NCBI GenBank assembly: GCA_963575745.1
Contig: CAUYUJ010020565.1
Span: 1-64,000 of the forward strand
Direction: 5' to 3'
DNA length: 64,000 bases
Source of the DNA: Prorocentrum cordatum
Taxonomy: Eukaryota; Sar; Dinophyceae; Prorocentrales; Prorocentraceae
Made by a program: the position numbers and the translations under genes. Under the pieces are notes generated by a model that searched no databases, was not told the origin of the DNA, and was given only the letters and a program-made list of their open reading frames with translations. This document shows, one piece after another, positions 43,241 through 54,119 of this stretch; the stretch's first letter is position 1, and the number at the start of each line of letters is the position of its first letter.

Positions 43241-43790
43241 CCTGGAGGAGGGGGTCTCTTAGTATTATGTATGTCGAAGGTGGGGGGGGTGGTATTCCGA
43301 TTTATCTTGAATGGTTGTCGTTCGGCTTGTCAATAGTACCCTGTGCTGTTTGCTTTTTGAAGAGCTTCGAGATTAGGATCCGTCAGCTGTTCCTGTCTCT
43401 TCTCCTCTCTTGTCCCCTCCCCCCCCACTGCCGCCCACCCGCCGCCGCGGGCGGACATCGGCGCGATCCTGGCGCTGCTGGGCACACCGTCTGCGACGGC
43501 TTCGAGGAGGGGGGTGGGTAACTGGAGGAAGAGGATGGGAGGGGGGATACGACACTTTTTCAGTCAAGAGACTTCTCGTCTCTCTAGATTCCTTCATCTT
43601 TCTTTATCGTGGGGTTCATGACCCTGCGGTAAAACGAGCCCGCAAAAGCGGGCGCCCTGGGCTGTGCCACTCATTAGTTGCGCACCCCCCCGGCTGACGA
43701 TGTCGTGCACCTTGTTTCCGAGGAGAGCCGAACCGAATCGAACCCCATCCTCCCTCATACCATACCTGCCTCTGCCCTTCGCATGTCTAT
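43240..43790. other. No gene; short hairpin
   Basis: GCCCGCAAAAGCGGGC at 43638-43653 forms a 6-bp stem hairpin. The rest shows nothing recognisable. Contains pyrimidine- and G-rich patches. Confidence 0.5.
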
Positions 43791-44690
43791 TTCGGCGCAT
43801 CTCTCACACGGTTTGTGGCCCCGAGGGGGCCCCACCTAAGGCCCCAGTGGTTGCGCCCGCATGCCTTCTCCGCACGGCACACCCCTCACACGCTTCGTGG
43901 CCCCATAGGGAGCTCCACCTACGGCCCCAGTGCTTGCGCCTGCATGCCGTCTCCACAGAATTCCGACGCACCCATCAAACGTATTGTGGCCCAAGAGGGA
44001 GCTCCACCTAAGGCCCCATTGCATGCGCCCGCATATCGTCTCCACACCGTCTCGGCGCACCCCTCACACGTTCCGTGGCCCCACAGGGAGCTCCACTGAA
44101 GGCACCAGTGGTTGCGCCCTCATGCCTTCTCCAAACCACTTCGGCACACCCATCACACGCTCCGTGGCCCAAAAGGCATGCCGTCTCCACACCATTCTGG
44201 CACACCCCTCACACGCTTCGTGGCCCCATAGGGAGCTCCACCTAAGGCCCCATTGCTTGCACCCGCATACAGTCTCCACATCATCTCGGCGCACCCCTCG
44301 CACGCTTCGTGGCCCCACAGGGAGCTCCACCTTGAGACCCCAGTGCCTGCGCCCGCATCCCGTCTCCATACAATTTCGACGCACCCCTCACACGCTTCGT
44401 GGCCCCATAGGGAGCCCCACCTAAGGCCCAAAGTGCTGGCGCCCGCGTCGTCATGCCATTCTGGAACGCTCCTCGCACGCTTCATGGCCCCATGGGGAGC
44501 TCCACCGAAGGCCCCAGTGCACCGTCCACTTGCGGCCGCCCTACCAATGCTGGCACACCCATCACACGCTTCGTGGCCCCAGTTGGAGCTCCACCGAAGG
44601 CCCCAGTGGCACGGTCCACATGCGGCCGCTCCACCAATGCTGGCGCACACCCCACACGTTAGATGGCCCCACGGGAAGTTCCACCGAAGA
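43790..44690 (+). repeat. 90-bp satellite, array 3 (forward)
   Basis: About ten copies, same core as array 2 (CACCCCTCACACGCTTCGTG, GCCCCATAGGGAGCTCCACC). A variant spacer (CTTGCGCCCGCATGCCGTCT) replaces the AAAGTTCGCATGGCGG of array 2, so the arrays have diverged as groups. Confidence 0.9.
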
Positions 44691-44699
44691 CGATACGCA

Positions 44700-45060
44700 C
44701 AACTGCGTCACTCGCAGCTGCACATGGTTTGGTTCTTCGCTGGGCTGACGTTTGGGGGGCACCTTGAGGCCCTCAATGTGGCGCCCTGATGCCTCAATGT
44801 CATGCCCAAGGTTGTCAAGTTGTCAGGGCATCGCGTGCGATTGGTGCTTCAAGTATGTCATGTCCGTCGTCATGTCGATAGCGTGACGCTGTGTTCGCCT
44901 CGTGTAGTTGAAAACAGCTTCTGAGTGCGCCTGGCGCCCCAGTCTGGAGACAGAGTTGGTGCTGTGTGCCGTGTGCCGTGTTACCAGCTCCTGTGAGCGC
45001 AAGCACAGGGCCACCGAAGAGCGGAGGGGGGCACGGGGAGGAGGGAGGACGGACGGAGGA
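44700..45060. other. No recognised gene
   Basis: Spacer between satellite and GGA array. No convincing frame. Confidence 0.4.
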
Positions 45061-45063
45061 GAC

Positions 45064-45262
45064 ATGTGGAGGAGGAGGAGGAGGAGGAGGAGGAGGCGGA
45101 GGAGGAGGAGGGGGGGAGGAGGAGGAGGAGGAGGAGGAGGAGGAGGAGGAGGAGGAGGAGGAGGAGGAGGAGGAGGAGGAGGAGGAGGAGGAGGCGGGGG
45201 AGGAGGAGGAGAGGAGGAGGAGGAGGAGGAGGAGGAGGAGGAGGAGGAGGAGGAGCGAGGAG
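45064..45262. repeat. GGA microsatellite
   Basis: Nearly pure GGA triplets over about 200 bp. Followed by a GGCA tetranucleotide run at about 45330-45372. Confidence 0.95.
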
Positions 45263-45374
45263 GCGGAGGAGGAGCCGCAGGCCAGAGCGCCGCCGAAGAG
45301 GGGCGCGATGCTTGCATGGGGACACTACAGGCAGGCAGACGGCCAGGCAGGCAGGCAGGCAGGCAGGCAGGCTG

Positions 45375-45965
45375 AGTATATACCAGACCACCCCAACCCA
45401 ACCCGAAGACCCGAATTTCGGGTGGGGGGGTACGGGTTTCACATGTGTTGTTTCGATGTTCCCCGACCCCCCCCCCACTGGAAATGGAGGGCAAATTGAA
45501 GCCTTCGGGTTGGGTTGGGATGGTTTGGTGGGTGGTGACAGGCAGGCAAACAGGCAGGCGAGCACCACGGGCACACAGGCAGCCAGACTTGCAGGCAGGC
45601 AGGAAGGCCGCTTCCGCGATGGCTTCGAGAGAACAGCGGGCAGCACTACGCCTGAGCCTCTCCAAAGGCCGCCTCGGTTCCCCAGCGCTGCAAGGCTGAC
45701 CGAAACGGTGGGCGATAGTCTCAACGGTCGGGGGGGATACAAGAAAAATGAGTCACTGCGTGGAGCTTTCCATATGTGCATCTCATATTCCTGTTGCTTC
45801 TCGCGAGTCGGCGTGTACGACGGGCGAGTCGGCGTGGACGACGGGCGCGTCACCGACGACGGCGACAGCGACGCCTTCAGTGACTTCAGTGGGCATCTCC
45901 CAGGAGAGACGAGGCAAGCACACGTGAAAGAGCGAGGGGGCATTGGACCACAAAGGGGAGGAGAC
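45375..45965. other. No recognised gene
   Basis: Scattered CAGG/GGCA motifs (45540-45605) and CACTGCGTGGAGCTTTCCAT at about 45753, which is a remnant of the 1.78-kb repeat seen downstream. Confidence 0.4.
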
Positions 45966-45969
45966 TGAG

Positions 45970-46510
45970 TGAATCTGAACATTAGTGATCTGAGCGCGAG
46001 TGAATCTGAAGATAAATGCTCCCGGGTACGGTTGAGTGTAAGTGTCAGTGAGTCCAGGTATGAGAGACTCTGAGTACGAGTGGGTCTGAGAATGCGTAAA
46101 TCTGCATACGAGCGAAGCTGGGTGTGAGTGAGTCTGAGTATGGGCAAGTCTGGGTGTGAGTGAACCTGAGTATGAGTATAATGATTACGAGTCTGAGTCT
46201 GAATGGGTCTGAGTACGAGTGAGTCTGACTACGACAGAATCTGACGGTGGATAGGTCTGAGCGTGAATGATTCTAGGTGTGAGTAAGTCTGAGCGAGAGT
46301 GAGTCGAAGTACGAGTATGATGAGTATGAGTCTGAGTCTGAGTGGGTCTGAGTACGAGTGAGTCTGACTACGAGTGAGTCTACGGGTGGGTGGGTCTAAG
46401 TATGAGAGAGTCTGAGTGTGCGTAAGTCTGCGTGTGAGCGAATCTGAGTATGAGCATGATGAGTACTAAGCTGAATATGAATGAATCTGAGCACGGGTGA
46501 GTTTGAGCAT
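45970..46510. repeat. TGAGTC/TGAGTA degenerate 12-bp repeat
   Basis: Text built from GAGTGAGTCTGA and GAGTACGAGTGA with drift, about 45 repeats. Confidence 0.85.
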
Positions 46511-46950
46511 ACAGAAATCTGACACGTCCTCGCAATCTGGGCCCCTTGAGGTGCAGAAACCAGCGCCTCACCCGAGACATCCTCAGAATCTGCTCTGAAC
46601 GCAGACGAATCTGGCCATCAAAACACCCGCCCGAGACATCATCGCAATCTGGGCCCCCTGGGGTGCGAAAACCAGCGCCTCGCCCTAGACATCCTCAAAA
46701 TCTGCTCCGAAAGCGGATGATGTCGGGTGGTGAAACAGGCAAACCGCTCGAGAAGTCCCCGCAATCTGGGCGCGAACGGAAGACTGCAATACCCCCTGGC
46801 GGCTCCCCTGGGAGGTGCGAAAACCGGCGCCTCGCTCGAGACATCCTCAAAGTCTGCTGCAAAAGCGGATGATGTCGGATGGCGAAAAAAGCAAACGGCT
46901 CGAGGCATCCCCGTCATCTGTGCACGAACGAAGGAGTGCACGAACGGAGA
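46510..46950. repeat. GAGACATCCTC repeat block (part of higher-order repeat)
   Basis: Recurring elements: GACATCCTCAGAATCTGCTC, CGAAAGCGGATGATGTCG, AGGCAAACCGCTCGAG, GCGCGAACGGAAG and AATACCCCCTGGCGGCTC. The same elements return at 48540-48955 and 50250-50580. Confidence 0.8.
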
Positions 46951-46953
46951 AGG

Positions 46954-47022
<69 letters not shown>

Positions 47023-47059
47023 GGCAGCGGCAGCGGCAGCATCATCACCGACATCATTG

Positions 47060-47091
<32 letters not shown>

Positions 47092-47515
47092 GTCATCATC
47101 ATCATCAGCATCATCATCGTTGTCATCATCATCACCGTCAGCAGCACCATTGTTGTCATCATCATCAACAACACCACCATCTGTTTCACCCTCATCAGCA
47201 GCAGCATCATCATCGTCATCATCATCGTCAACATCATCATCATCATATTGGTCAGCATCACCATTCACCATCCTCATCAGCAGCATCACCATCGGCATCG
47301 TCACAATCTACCATCAGTGACAGCATCCACTAGCATCAGCATCAGCAGCATCATCATCATCATCGTCGCCGTCGTCGTCATCCTCATCGTCATCGGCATC
47401 GTCATCATCATCATCATCATCATCATCATGATAACAATCATACAATCATCACCATCGTCATCATCATCATCATCAGCATCATCATCATCATCATCATCAT
47501 CATCATAACCTGAGT
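46950..47515. repeat. ATC microsatellite
   Basis: ATC/CAT triplets, with CAG and CGG interruptions. Confidence 0.95.
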
Positions 47516-48965
47516 GTGACGCTGAGTGAGAAAGAGCAGGAGGAGGAGGAGGGGGAAGGAGGTGAGTGGATGGGTGGGTCCTCGGCACGGTCGGAGTAAT
47601 AATTATTCACTGCGTGGGGCTCCCCATATGTGCATATATTAGCATGGACCCGTCCGCCGTGAGTGTCCAGGCGGAAGAACTTTAGAATATCAAAGGGCTC
47701 GAGCATTGACGGTCTGGGAGCAAATCTAACTGTGAATGGGTTGGAGTGCGAATGCGTCTCAGTAGTACGAGCGCCTCTGCGCATGAGCCTGGGGCCTCCT
47801 GGGGCCTCTTGAAACCTCCTGGGGCTTCCTGGGGCCTCCTGGAGCCTCTTGGGGCCTCCTGGGGCCTCTTGGGGCTTCCTGTGGCCTCCTGAAGCCTACT
47901 GGGGCCTCGTGTGGCCTCCTGGGGGCCTCCTGGAGCCTCCTGGGATCTCCTGGGGAGGATTCGTGCCCCAGGAGAGGCCCAATCTATAGACGTACATAAA
48001 ACATTGTGGATTGTAGCTGCAGGAGGAGGAACACACGTAAGACGCCTAGGACGAGTGCCCCAGGTGCGGCCCAATCTATAGGAACATACGTAAAACATTC
48101 AGGATTGGATACACAGGAGAAGGACAATATGTAGAAACATACGTGTAACATCAAAAGTTCGTGCTCCAGGTAAGGCCCAGACTATAGGAGCATACGTACA
48201 ACACAATGGATTGGACCCACCACTGTGGCTTTCTGATGCCTCCTGCTCCTGGGGCCTCTCGGGGCCTCCTGTTGCCATCCGGGGCCTCCTGGTGCCTCCT
48301 GGCGCTTCATGTGGCCTCCAGGGGCCTCCTGTGGCCTCCTGAGGCCTCCTGGAGCATCCTGGAGCCTCCTGAGGCCTCCTGGAGCTTCCTGGGGTCTCCT
48401 GGAGCCTCTTGGGACATCCTGTGGCCTCTTGAATCTCCTGTGGCCTCGTGATGCCTCCTGGGAACTCCTGTGGCCTCCTGGGGCCTCCTGAAACCTGCTG
48501 GAGCCTCCTGTGGCATCTTGGGAGAATATGTGCCCACGAGTCTGGCCACCAAAACAAGCAAACCGATCGAGAGTTCCTCAAAATCTGGCCCTCCTTGGGG
48601 GCGAAAATGAGCCCCTCGCTAGAGACATCCTCCAAATCTGCTCCGACAACGAAGGATATTGCGGCACCGCATCAGGCAAACCGCTCAAGGCATCCCCGCC
48701 ATTTTGGCGCGAACGGAAGCCGTGCAATACCCCCTGGCGGCTCACCCTTGGGGGTGCTGACACCCGCGCCCAGTTCGAGACATTCTCAGAATTTGCTCCG
48801 AAAGCGAAGGATGTTGCTGCACCGAAACAGGCAAACCGCTCGAGACATCCCCTCCATTTTGGCGCGAACGGAAGTCGTGCAATACCCCCTGGCGGCTCCC
48901 CCTTTGGGGTGCTGAAACCCGCGCCTCGCTGGAGACATCCTCAGCATGTGTTCCGCCATCAGCAC

Positions 48966-49018
<53 letters not shown>

Positions 49019-49870
49019 GCATCATCATAATCAGCAGCAGCAGCGACATCATCATCATCAGCAGCAGCAGCATCATCATCAGCATCATCGTCATTATCAT
49101 CAGCATCATCATCACAACCATCATCATCATCATTAGCATCATCATAATCGTTAGCCGCAGCATCATCATCACCACCATCACCATCATCATCACAACCATC
49201 CATCAGCATCGAAACCATCGTCATCAGCATCATAATCAGTTTCCATCCTCATTCCTCATCTGCATCATCATCATCATCATCAGCATCATCATCATCGTCG
49301 TCATCCTACTCAGGAGGAGCGTGATCAGGGGCAGGAGGAGAAGGGAGAAGGAAGCGTGAGAGGAAGCCCGCGCGGTCACAATAATTATTCACTGCGTGGA
49401 GCTCCCCATGTGTGCATCTGTTAACATGGACCTGTCCGCCGTGAGCGTCTAGGCGCAAGGGTTTTCGAATATGAACAGGCTTGAGTGGTGACGGTCTAAG
49501 AGTGGATCTAACTGCGGATGAGTTGGAGCGTGAATGAGTCTCAGTAGTACGAGCGCGTCTCTGCGCATGAGCCTGGGGCCTCCTGGGGCCTCTTGAAACC
49601 TCCTGGGGCTTCCTGGGGCCTCCTGGAGCCCCCCGCCTCCTGGGGCCTCTTGGGCCTTCCTGTGGCCTCCTGGGGCCTCCTGTGGCCTCCTGAGGCCTCC
49701 TGGAGCCTCCTGGAGCCTCCTGGGGTCTCCTGGGGTGGATTCGTGCCCCAGGAGAGGCCGAGTCTATAGGAGCAGACGTACGTGGAACACGACGGAGAGG
49801 AGCCGCAGGGGAAGGGTGATATATAGGAACACTTGTAAACCACCAAAGACTCGTGCGCATATGGGAGGCC

Positions 49871-49906
<36 letters not shown>

Positions 49907-50605
49907 GAAGATACGTAAAACACTTAGGATTGGATGCACAGGAGAAGAGCGGTCTATATAAACATACGTAACACACCAAGGATTCGTGCCCTAGGTGAGG
50001 CCCAATATGTAGGAGCCTACGTGAACACATGGGATTGGAGCCACTCTTGCGGCCTTCTGATGCCTCCTGCTCCTGGGGCCTCTTGGGGCCTCCTGGACCC
50101 TCTTGGGGCCTTCTGGGGCCTCCTACAGCCTCCTGGGGCCTCCTGTGGCCTTCTGTAGCATCCTGATACCTCCTGGTACCTCCTGTGGCCTCCTGGAGCC
50201 TCCTGGGGCCTGCTGGAGCCTCCTGTGGCATCCTGAAGAGGATCCGTGCCCACGAGTCTGGCCAGCAAAAGAAGCTAACCGCTCAAGACATCCTATAAAT
50301 CTGGCCCCCCGTGGGGGCGAAACATCCTCCAAATCTGTTCCGAAAGCGGAGGATGTCACGGCACCGAAACAGGCAAACCGCTCGAGGCATCCCCGCCATT
50401 ACGGCGCGAACGGAAGCCGTGCAATACTCCCTTGCGGCTCCCCATTGCGGGTGCTGAAATCCGCGCCTCGCTCGAGACATCCTGAGAATCTGCTCTGAGC
50501 GCAGACACAGACGAGCCTGGCCCCCACAACAAGCAAACCGCTCGAGACATCCTCGCCATCTGGGCCCCCTGGGGTGCTCATCATCATCAACACCATCGCC
50601 ATCGC

Positions 50606-50667
<62 letters not shown>

Positions 50668-51170
50668 GCAGCATCACCATACCATATCTTAACATCACAT
50701 ACCATACCACACCATACCATAACATACCATAGAATAACATTACCTACTCGTCATACTCTGAGTGCATCCTGGTACTCTTGAGTAGTATAGGGAAGAGAGA
50801 GAGGAGGAGGTGTGAAAGGAAGGTTCGCGCGGTCACAGTAATAACAACAAGCCCATCCTTTGGATATGGGGCGTAACAAGAACCCCATCCTTTGGATATG
50901 GGAGAATAGCATAACATAACATGACCTAGCATAACGTAATATAACATACCACAGCATGCCATCTGCATCATCATCGTCGTCGTCATCATACTCAGGGAGA
51001 GCGTCATCAGGGGGAGGAGGAGAAGGGAGGAGGAGGTGTGAAAGGAAGGTCCGCGCGGTCACAGTAATAACAAGAGCCCCATCCTTTGAATATGGGAAAC
51101 AAAAGCCTTCTATTTGATATGGTAGTCCGAGAACCACCATGCCCATCGGCAAAGATGGAGGCGTAGAGAT
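47515..51170. repeat. Higher-order repeat, about 1.78 kb, two-plus copies
   Basis: Block order in each copy: a CACTGCGTGG(G/A)GCTCCCCAT leader (about 47608 and 49391), GCATGAGCCTGGGGCCTCCT (47781 and 49564, exactly 1783 bp apart), a CCTCCTGGGG minisatellite, GATTCGTGCCCCAGGAGAGG (47958 and 49738), a further CCTCCTGGAG stretch, CGAGTCTGGCCA, GAGACATCCTC repeats, then an ATC array (48955-49310 and 50578-50680). A third copy decays at 50680-51170, where a GGTC(A/C)GCGCGGTCACAGTAAT-type leader appears twice. An AT run lies at 49873-49900. No genes. Confidence 0.8.
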
Positions 51171-51306
51171 TACTGAACGGCGTGGATGAGGACGAGGATG
51201 AAGATCGGATGCGGCTGCATGATCACCGGAAGAACTCCACGCAATGCCACAACCGAGACTACGCAAGCACTGCCAAAACGATGCTCCGACCCCTGAGCTC
51301 GCGCTC

Positions 51307-51717
51307 TCACTCGGAGTAGAGGAGCAGGCCAGCGATCAAGATGACCACGATGGCGAGGAACTCCAAGAAGCCCATGCCGATGAGCGTATACGTGAACAGG
51401 TCCTCCTTCATGGACGGGTTGCGCGCCATGCCCACCACCAGGGCCGCGAAGAGCTGGCCGATGCCCTGCGCGCAGCCCCCAACGGCGACCATGGCGATGG
51501 CGCAGCCGAGGACGGACACGCCCGCGTGGCGCTTCTCGAGGGCACCCGGGGCGAACTTCGCGAGGGCCGAGGTCTGCTGGCCTGCGGGGGCGCTCGTCTT
51601 GCTCGGCTGGAGGGCCGGGGACGAGAACGTGCGGCAGGCGGCCACGCCCGCGGCCTCCGCTCGCGTGGCGCGGGCCGCCGCGGGCAGCAGGCGGACGCAG
51701 CGGGCGATCTGAAACAT
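51307..51717 (-). CDS. Mitochondrial ATP synthase F0 subunit c (nuclear-encoded precursor)
   Basis: An open frame of 136 codons ends in TGA with no intron. It encodes the proteolipid that forms the proton-driven c-ring of F1Fo ATP synthase in the inner mitochondrial membrane. Residues 1 to about 55 are Arg/Ala/Ser-rich with almost no acidic residues, typical of a mitochondrial targeting presequence. The mature part has two hydrophobic helices (about 65-97 and 108-134). The polar loop between them carries the family hallmark ARNP (98-101). Glu119 in helix 2 (context GFLEFLAI) sits where the proton-binding carboxylate is expected. I chose the ATG at 51717 because the open frame upstream of it lacks presequence character. 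The mature length of about 75-80 residues fits the family. Nuclear location is as expected for dinoflagellates, whose mitochondrial genome keeps very few genes. No spliced-leader relic is visible upstream. It is the best-supported gene in the window. Confidence 0.95.
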   Translation of the reverse strand: MFQIARCVRLLPAAARATRAEAAGVAACRTFSSPALQPSKTSAPAGQQTSALAKFAPGALEKRHAGVSVLGCAIAMVAVGGCAQGIGQLFAALVVGMARNPSMKEDLFTYTLIGMGFLEFLAIVVILIAGLLLYSE

Positions 51718-52680
51718 GGCGCTGGCGACAGCCGCGGCACCCGGATGCGGGGCAACGGTCGGGTGGAGCGGGCTCCAGAGGTGCGAGGTTCCACGTTCCA
51801 GGTCCGGGGATACACGTGTCTCGAGGCTTGCGACGCTTGCGCTGGTTCTCGGCGGCTCTCCGGCCTCGGGATGTCTGCCAACGGCCGCGCCTCGAGAGCA
51901 TTCCCGGGGTGCCCAAATCGTCCCGAACGACTGCCAGAGGCCCGAATTACGACCCGAAAAAAACCGCCAGGAGATCAGCTCGGGATGGTGGGGTGGGGGG
52001 GGGGGCATCGACCTGGAATCGGCGATACACTGCCGATGGATTGGCGATTGGCCCCCGATAGCAGATCCGCACGCTCCTGGGCGGGGTGGGCTGTCGGGCC
52101 CCTATCGGCGAAGGGTGGGCGACGAGGGGGGCCAACGCATCCCCCTGGGCCTTTCCCCCCCCCAACCGTTGCCGCGGATTCAGCACTTTCGAATTTGAGC
52201 CGAAGCAGCTGTGATGGGAGAGCAGCGAGCTCCCGACTCCGTCACAGAGCGGGGGGGGGCACCCGCCAGGCGGGCCGTTTCAAACACCCCCCTAAGCCAG
52301 CCATGAAAGAGCGGCCTTCTGCCCAGAACCCCTGGAACCCTCCAAGACTTTTTTGAACCTAAGCGGGACGCGCACAGCTTTAATTAGCAGAGAAAGGGCG
52401 GAAGAAGGCGGGGCCTCACGCGGCCAGGAGCGGGCGAAGCCCGGGGATCAGGCGGTGCCGAAGTGGACGTGCAGGAAAAGATACTCCGGATTCCATAACA
52501 AATGGGGGTGGGTCACATGTGGGGGGGGTCTGATTCGAGCTGTCTTGGAGGGTTCGAAGGGGGTCTGGGCAAGGGGCCGCCCTTTCATGGATGGTCTGGG
52601 GGGGTCTAAAGCTTCTCGTCTGGGAGGGTTGTGACCCCCTCCCTTTTATCACGAAATCTGGAGTACACCTTCAAAACCCT
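51718..52680. other. 5' flank of ATP synthase c gene; no further gene
   Basis: This is the upstream region of the minus-strand gene at 51307-51717. No TATA-like box, spliced-leader relic or splice-acceptor pattern stands out. Farther up are C and G homopolymers (52000, 52150, 52250, 52520). Confidence 0.4.
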
Positions 52681-52684
52681 CCAA

Positions 52685-52885
52685 GACTGGAAGAAGAAAA
52701 AACGCCATAAACATATGTAAACTTGTGGCGCTCCGCGCGGATTTCTTGGATCTGCGCTGGACCTCCTCCCTGGCGCGTTCCGGCGCCGGAGGCGCCGCCG
52801 GGGGCCCCAGCGCGGATCCAAGAGTACCGCGCGGAGCGCACAAAGTGTATGTTGATTGCGTGTTTTCTTCCTCGAAAGACAACTC
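52685..52885. mobile_element. Foldback element with inverted arms
   Basis: 52721-52760 (ACTTGTGGCGCTCCGCGCGG...) and 52806-52846 are inverted repeats over about 40 bp with about seven mismatches. Weaker similarity extends outward for another 35 bp (GAAGAAGAAAAAACGCCATAA against the complement of 52849-52880). The centre is a GC palindrome TCCGGCGCCGGA. No target-site duplication seen. Confidence 0.55.
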
Positions 52886-53000
52886 AAAACAGACCCCCCC
52901 GAAATCAGGCCTCTCCCGCTTCATCAAGGAATAGGGAGTACAACCAAGGCCACCCTGACCACACGCCTCACGCCAGGCGAGCGTTCTGCAATATCTATCG

Positions 53001-53320
53001 CTATCGGGCCTCTCCTGCAATCATGTATCCTGCCTCTCGGCTTCTTGTTTCCCGGAGCTTCAACTCTGCTAGTTCTTCAAACCGCTTCTTGTTTTGTTTG
53101 GCCTCCGTCAAAGACCTTTGGTATGCTTATGAAACAACACGTTGGCTCAGTTGCGCCTGTCGAGCGGCATGCCGTAAGGATTTTTACTCGGTATATGTTC
53201 GACGGATACGCTCATCCTTCTCATCCTTGAAAATGCGCACCTGCGTTGCCAACTCTTCACGCAATCTCTTCTCGTTGGATAATATCTTCCCCGCCTCTGT
53301 CTGTTGCCATTATGGCGACA
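53001..53320 (-). pseudogene. Coiled-coil coding trace
   Basis: One minus-strand frame reads QQTEAGKILSNEKRLREELA, TQVRIFKDEKDERIRRTYTE, then TAA, KSLRHAARQAQLSQRVVS, TAA, AYQRSLTEAKQNKKRFEEL and AELKLRETRSREAGYMIAGE, ending at TAG (53001). The charged heptad-like pattern is clearly protein-like despite two internal TAA codons. It may be the C-terminal part of the protein encoded just upstream (53489-53896). It could be a retroelement ORF1 or a host gene; unrecognised. Confidence 0.5.
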
Positions 53321-53359
53321 TCTATGTTAGTTCATGTCATAACACTCGGAACAAAACCA

Positions 53360-53488
53360 ATTGAGGTTACAATGCTGGCAAACGTGTGAACATCCTGCAC
53401 ACACTGGCCGCTGACACGGCCCCTCTGACCCACGTGCCTTCCCTGGGCATCCGTTTTCGGCCGTTGGGTAAAATCCTGGGTTTTTGGC
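53360..53488 (-). pseudogene. Cys-cluster coding trace linking the two parts
   Basis: In the frame following the stop of the upstream ORF: AKNPGFYPTAENGCPGKARG, then QRPVCAGCSHVCQHCNLNWF and CSECYDMN. The C-x2-C-x3-C-x2-C-x5-C-x2-C spacing looks like a small treble-clef or B-box-like zinc finger. A frameshift then leads to the coiled coil below 53320. Confidence 0.45.
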
Positions 53489-53896
53489 TCAACAGCCAAT
53501 CTGGACTGAGATGCCTGCGGAGGAAGCTCTACATGATCCTAGACTGCCTCTCGATCGGCATCGCAACCTGGATGCTATAGGCGATCTATATAAGGATATT
53601 CCCCCACCACTGCGCGGGGGTGCGCTCGGAATCGAAAATGGTCTAAGGCCCTGGCTCTCAACAGGAAGTTGTTGTTCATCGATTATATTATGTGTTATTT
53701 CGAGAACTTGAGTTGGGGAATCCTCGTCCATGATGACATCACCGGGTGCTTTGTGGCACTTCGCCCCAGGCGTTTCCCCCGCGCTGCCCCTTTCGTGGTC
53801 AGCTTGTGATACGATAAGGGCCATCTTGGTTTTGGTAGACGCAATGTCAGACTCGATATCTTCATCTTCCGGAATAGCAGATAGCTCGCGTGCCAC
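53489..53896 (-). CDS. Unrecognised acidic protein, N-terminal part
   Basis: Open for 135 codons from an ATG at 53896: MARELSAIPEDEDIESDIAS, TKTKMALIVSQADHERGSAG, KAPGDVIMDEDSPTQVLEI. The composition is mixed and protein-like, unlike the repeat-derived frames nearby. Followed in the same frame, past a TGA, by a Cys cluster (53360-53488), and then in another frame by a coiled coil (53001-53320). Together they suggest a protein of roughly 290 residues with acidic N-terminus, zinc finger and coiled coil, now disrupted. No family recognised. Confidence 0.45.
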   Translation of the reverse strand: MARELSAIPEDEDIESDIASTKTKMALIVSQADHERGSAGETPGAKCHKAPGDVIMDEDSPTQVLEITHNIIDEQQLPVESQGLRPFSIPSAPPRSGGGISLYRSPIASRLRCRSRGSLGSCRASSAGISVQIGC

Positions 53897-53984
53897 ATCA
53901 TGTCCATTTTCTCCAAAGAGGCTTGCCCTGTTCTACAAATAGACTTGCCCTATAGGAGTTCTAGCTCATAATAAGCAATTGGTT

Positions 53985-54115
53985 TTTAGGCCCCCCCCCC
54001 TTTTTCCAATGACACCCCCCCCCTTTATTCCCAATGGCACCCCCCTCCCGCCCCTCTTTTTCCAATGGCACCCCCTTATTTCCAATGGCACCCCCGAACT
54101 ATTTCCAATGGCGAC
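53985..54115. repeat. TTTCCAATGGCACCCCC tandem repeat
   Basis: Five degenerate copies of a 17-30 bp unit with C homopolymers. Confidence 0.9.
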
Positions 54116-54119
54116 TCCT

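Larger units (their letters stand above)
34388..43260 (+). mobile_element. Non-LTR retrotransposon, nearly full length, frameshifted
   Basis: About 8.9 kb of plus-strand coding traces in the order RanBP2-type zinc finger, coiled coil, RNase H, EEP endonuclease, reverse transcriptase, C2H2-like zinc finger, and a GGGPPCETF methyltransferase-like domain. All domains lie on one strand with plausible spacing. Frames change repeatedly and several in-frame stops occur, so it is not autonomous as assembled. No long terminal repeats flank it; the 5' and 3' ends are set by coding traces only. About 1.2 kb between the endonuclease tail (about 37830) and the reverse transcriptase (39028) has no element-like coding and holds repeats, suggesting a nested insertion. 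Confidence 0.8.

Noticed and set aside
34388-43260. LTR retrotransposon
   Set aside because: No direct terminal repeats, protease or integrase motifs were seen; the RT motifs and EEP endonuclease fit a non-LTR element.
48700-48870. Spliced-leader-like CCATTTTGGCG, twice
   Set aside because: The match ends before CTCAAG and both copies belong to the GAGACATCCTC repeat unit.
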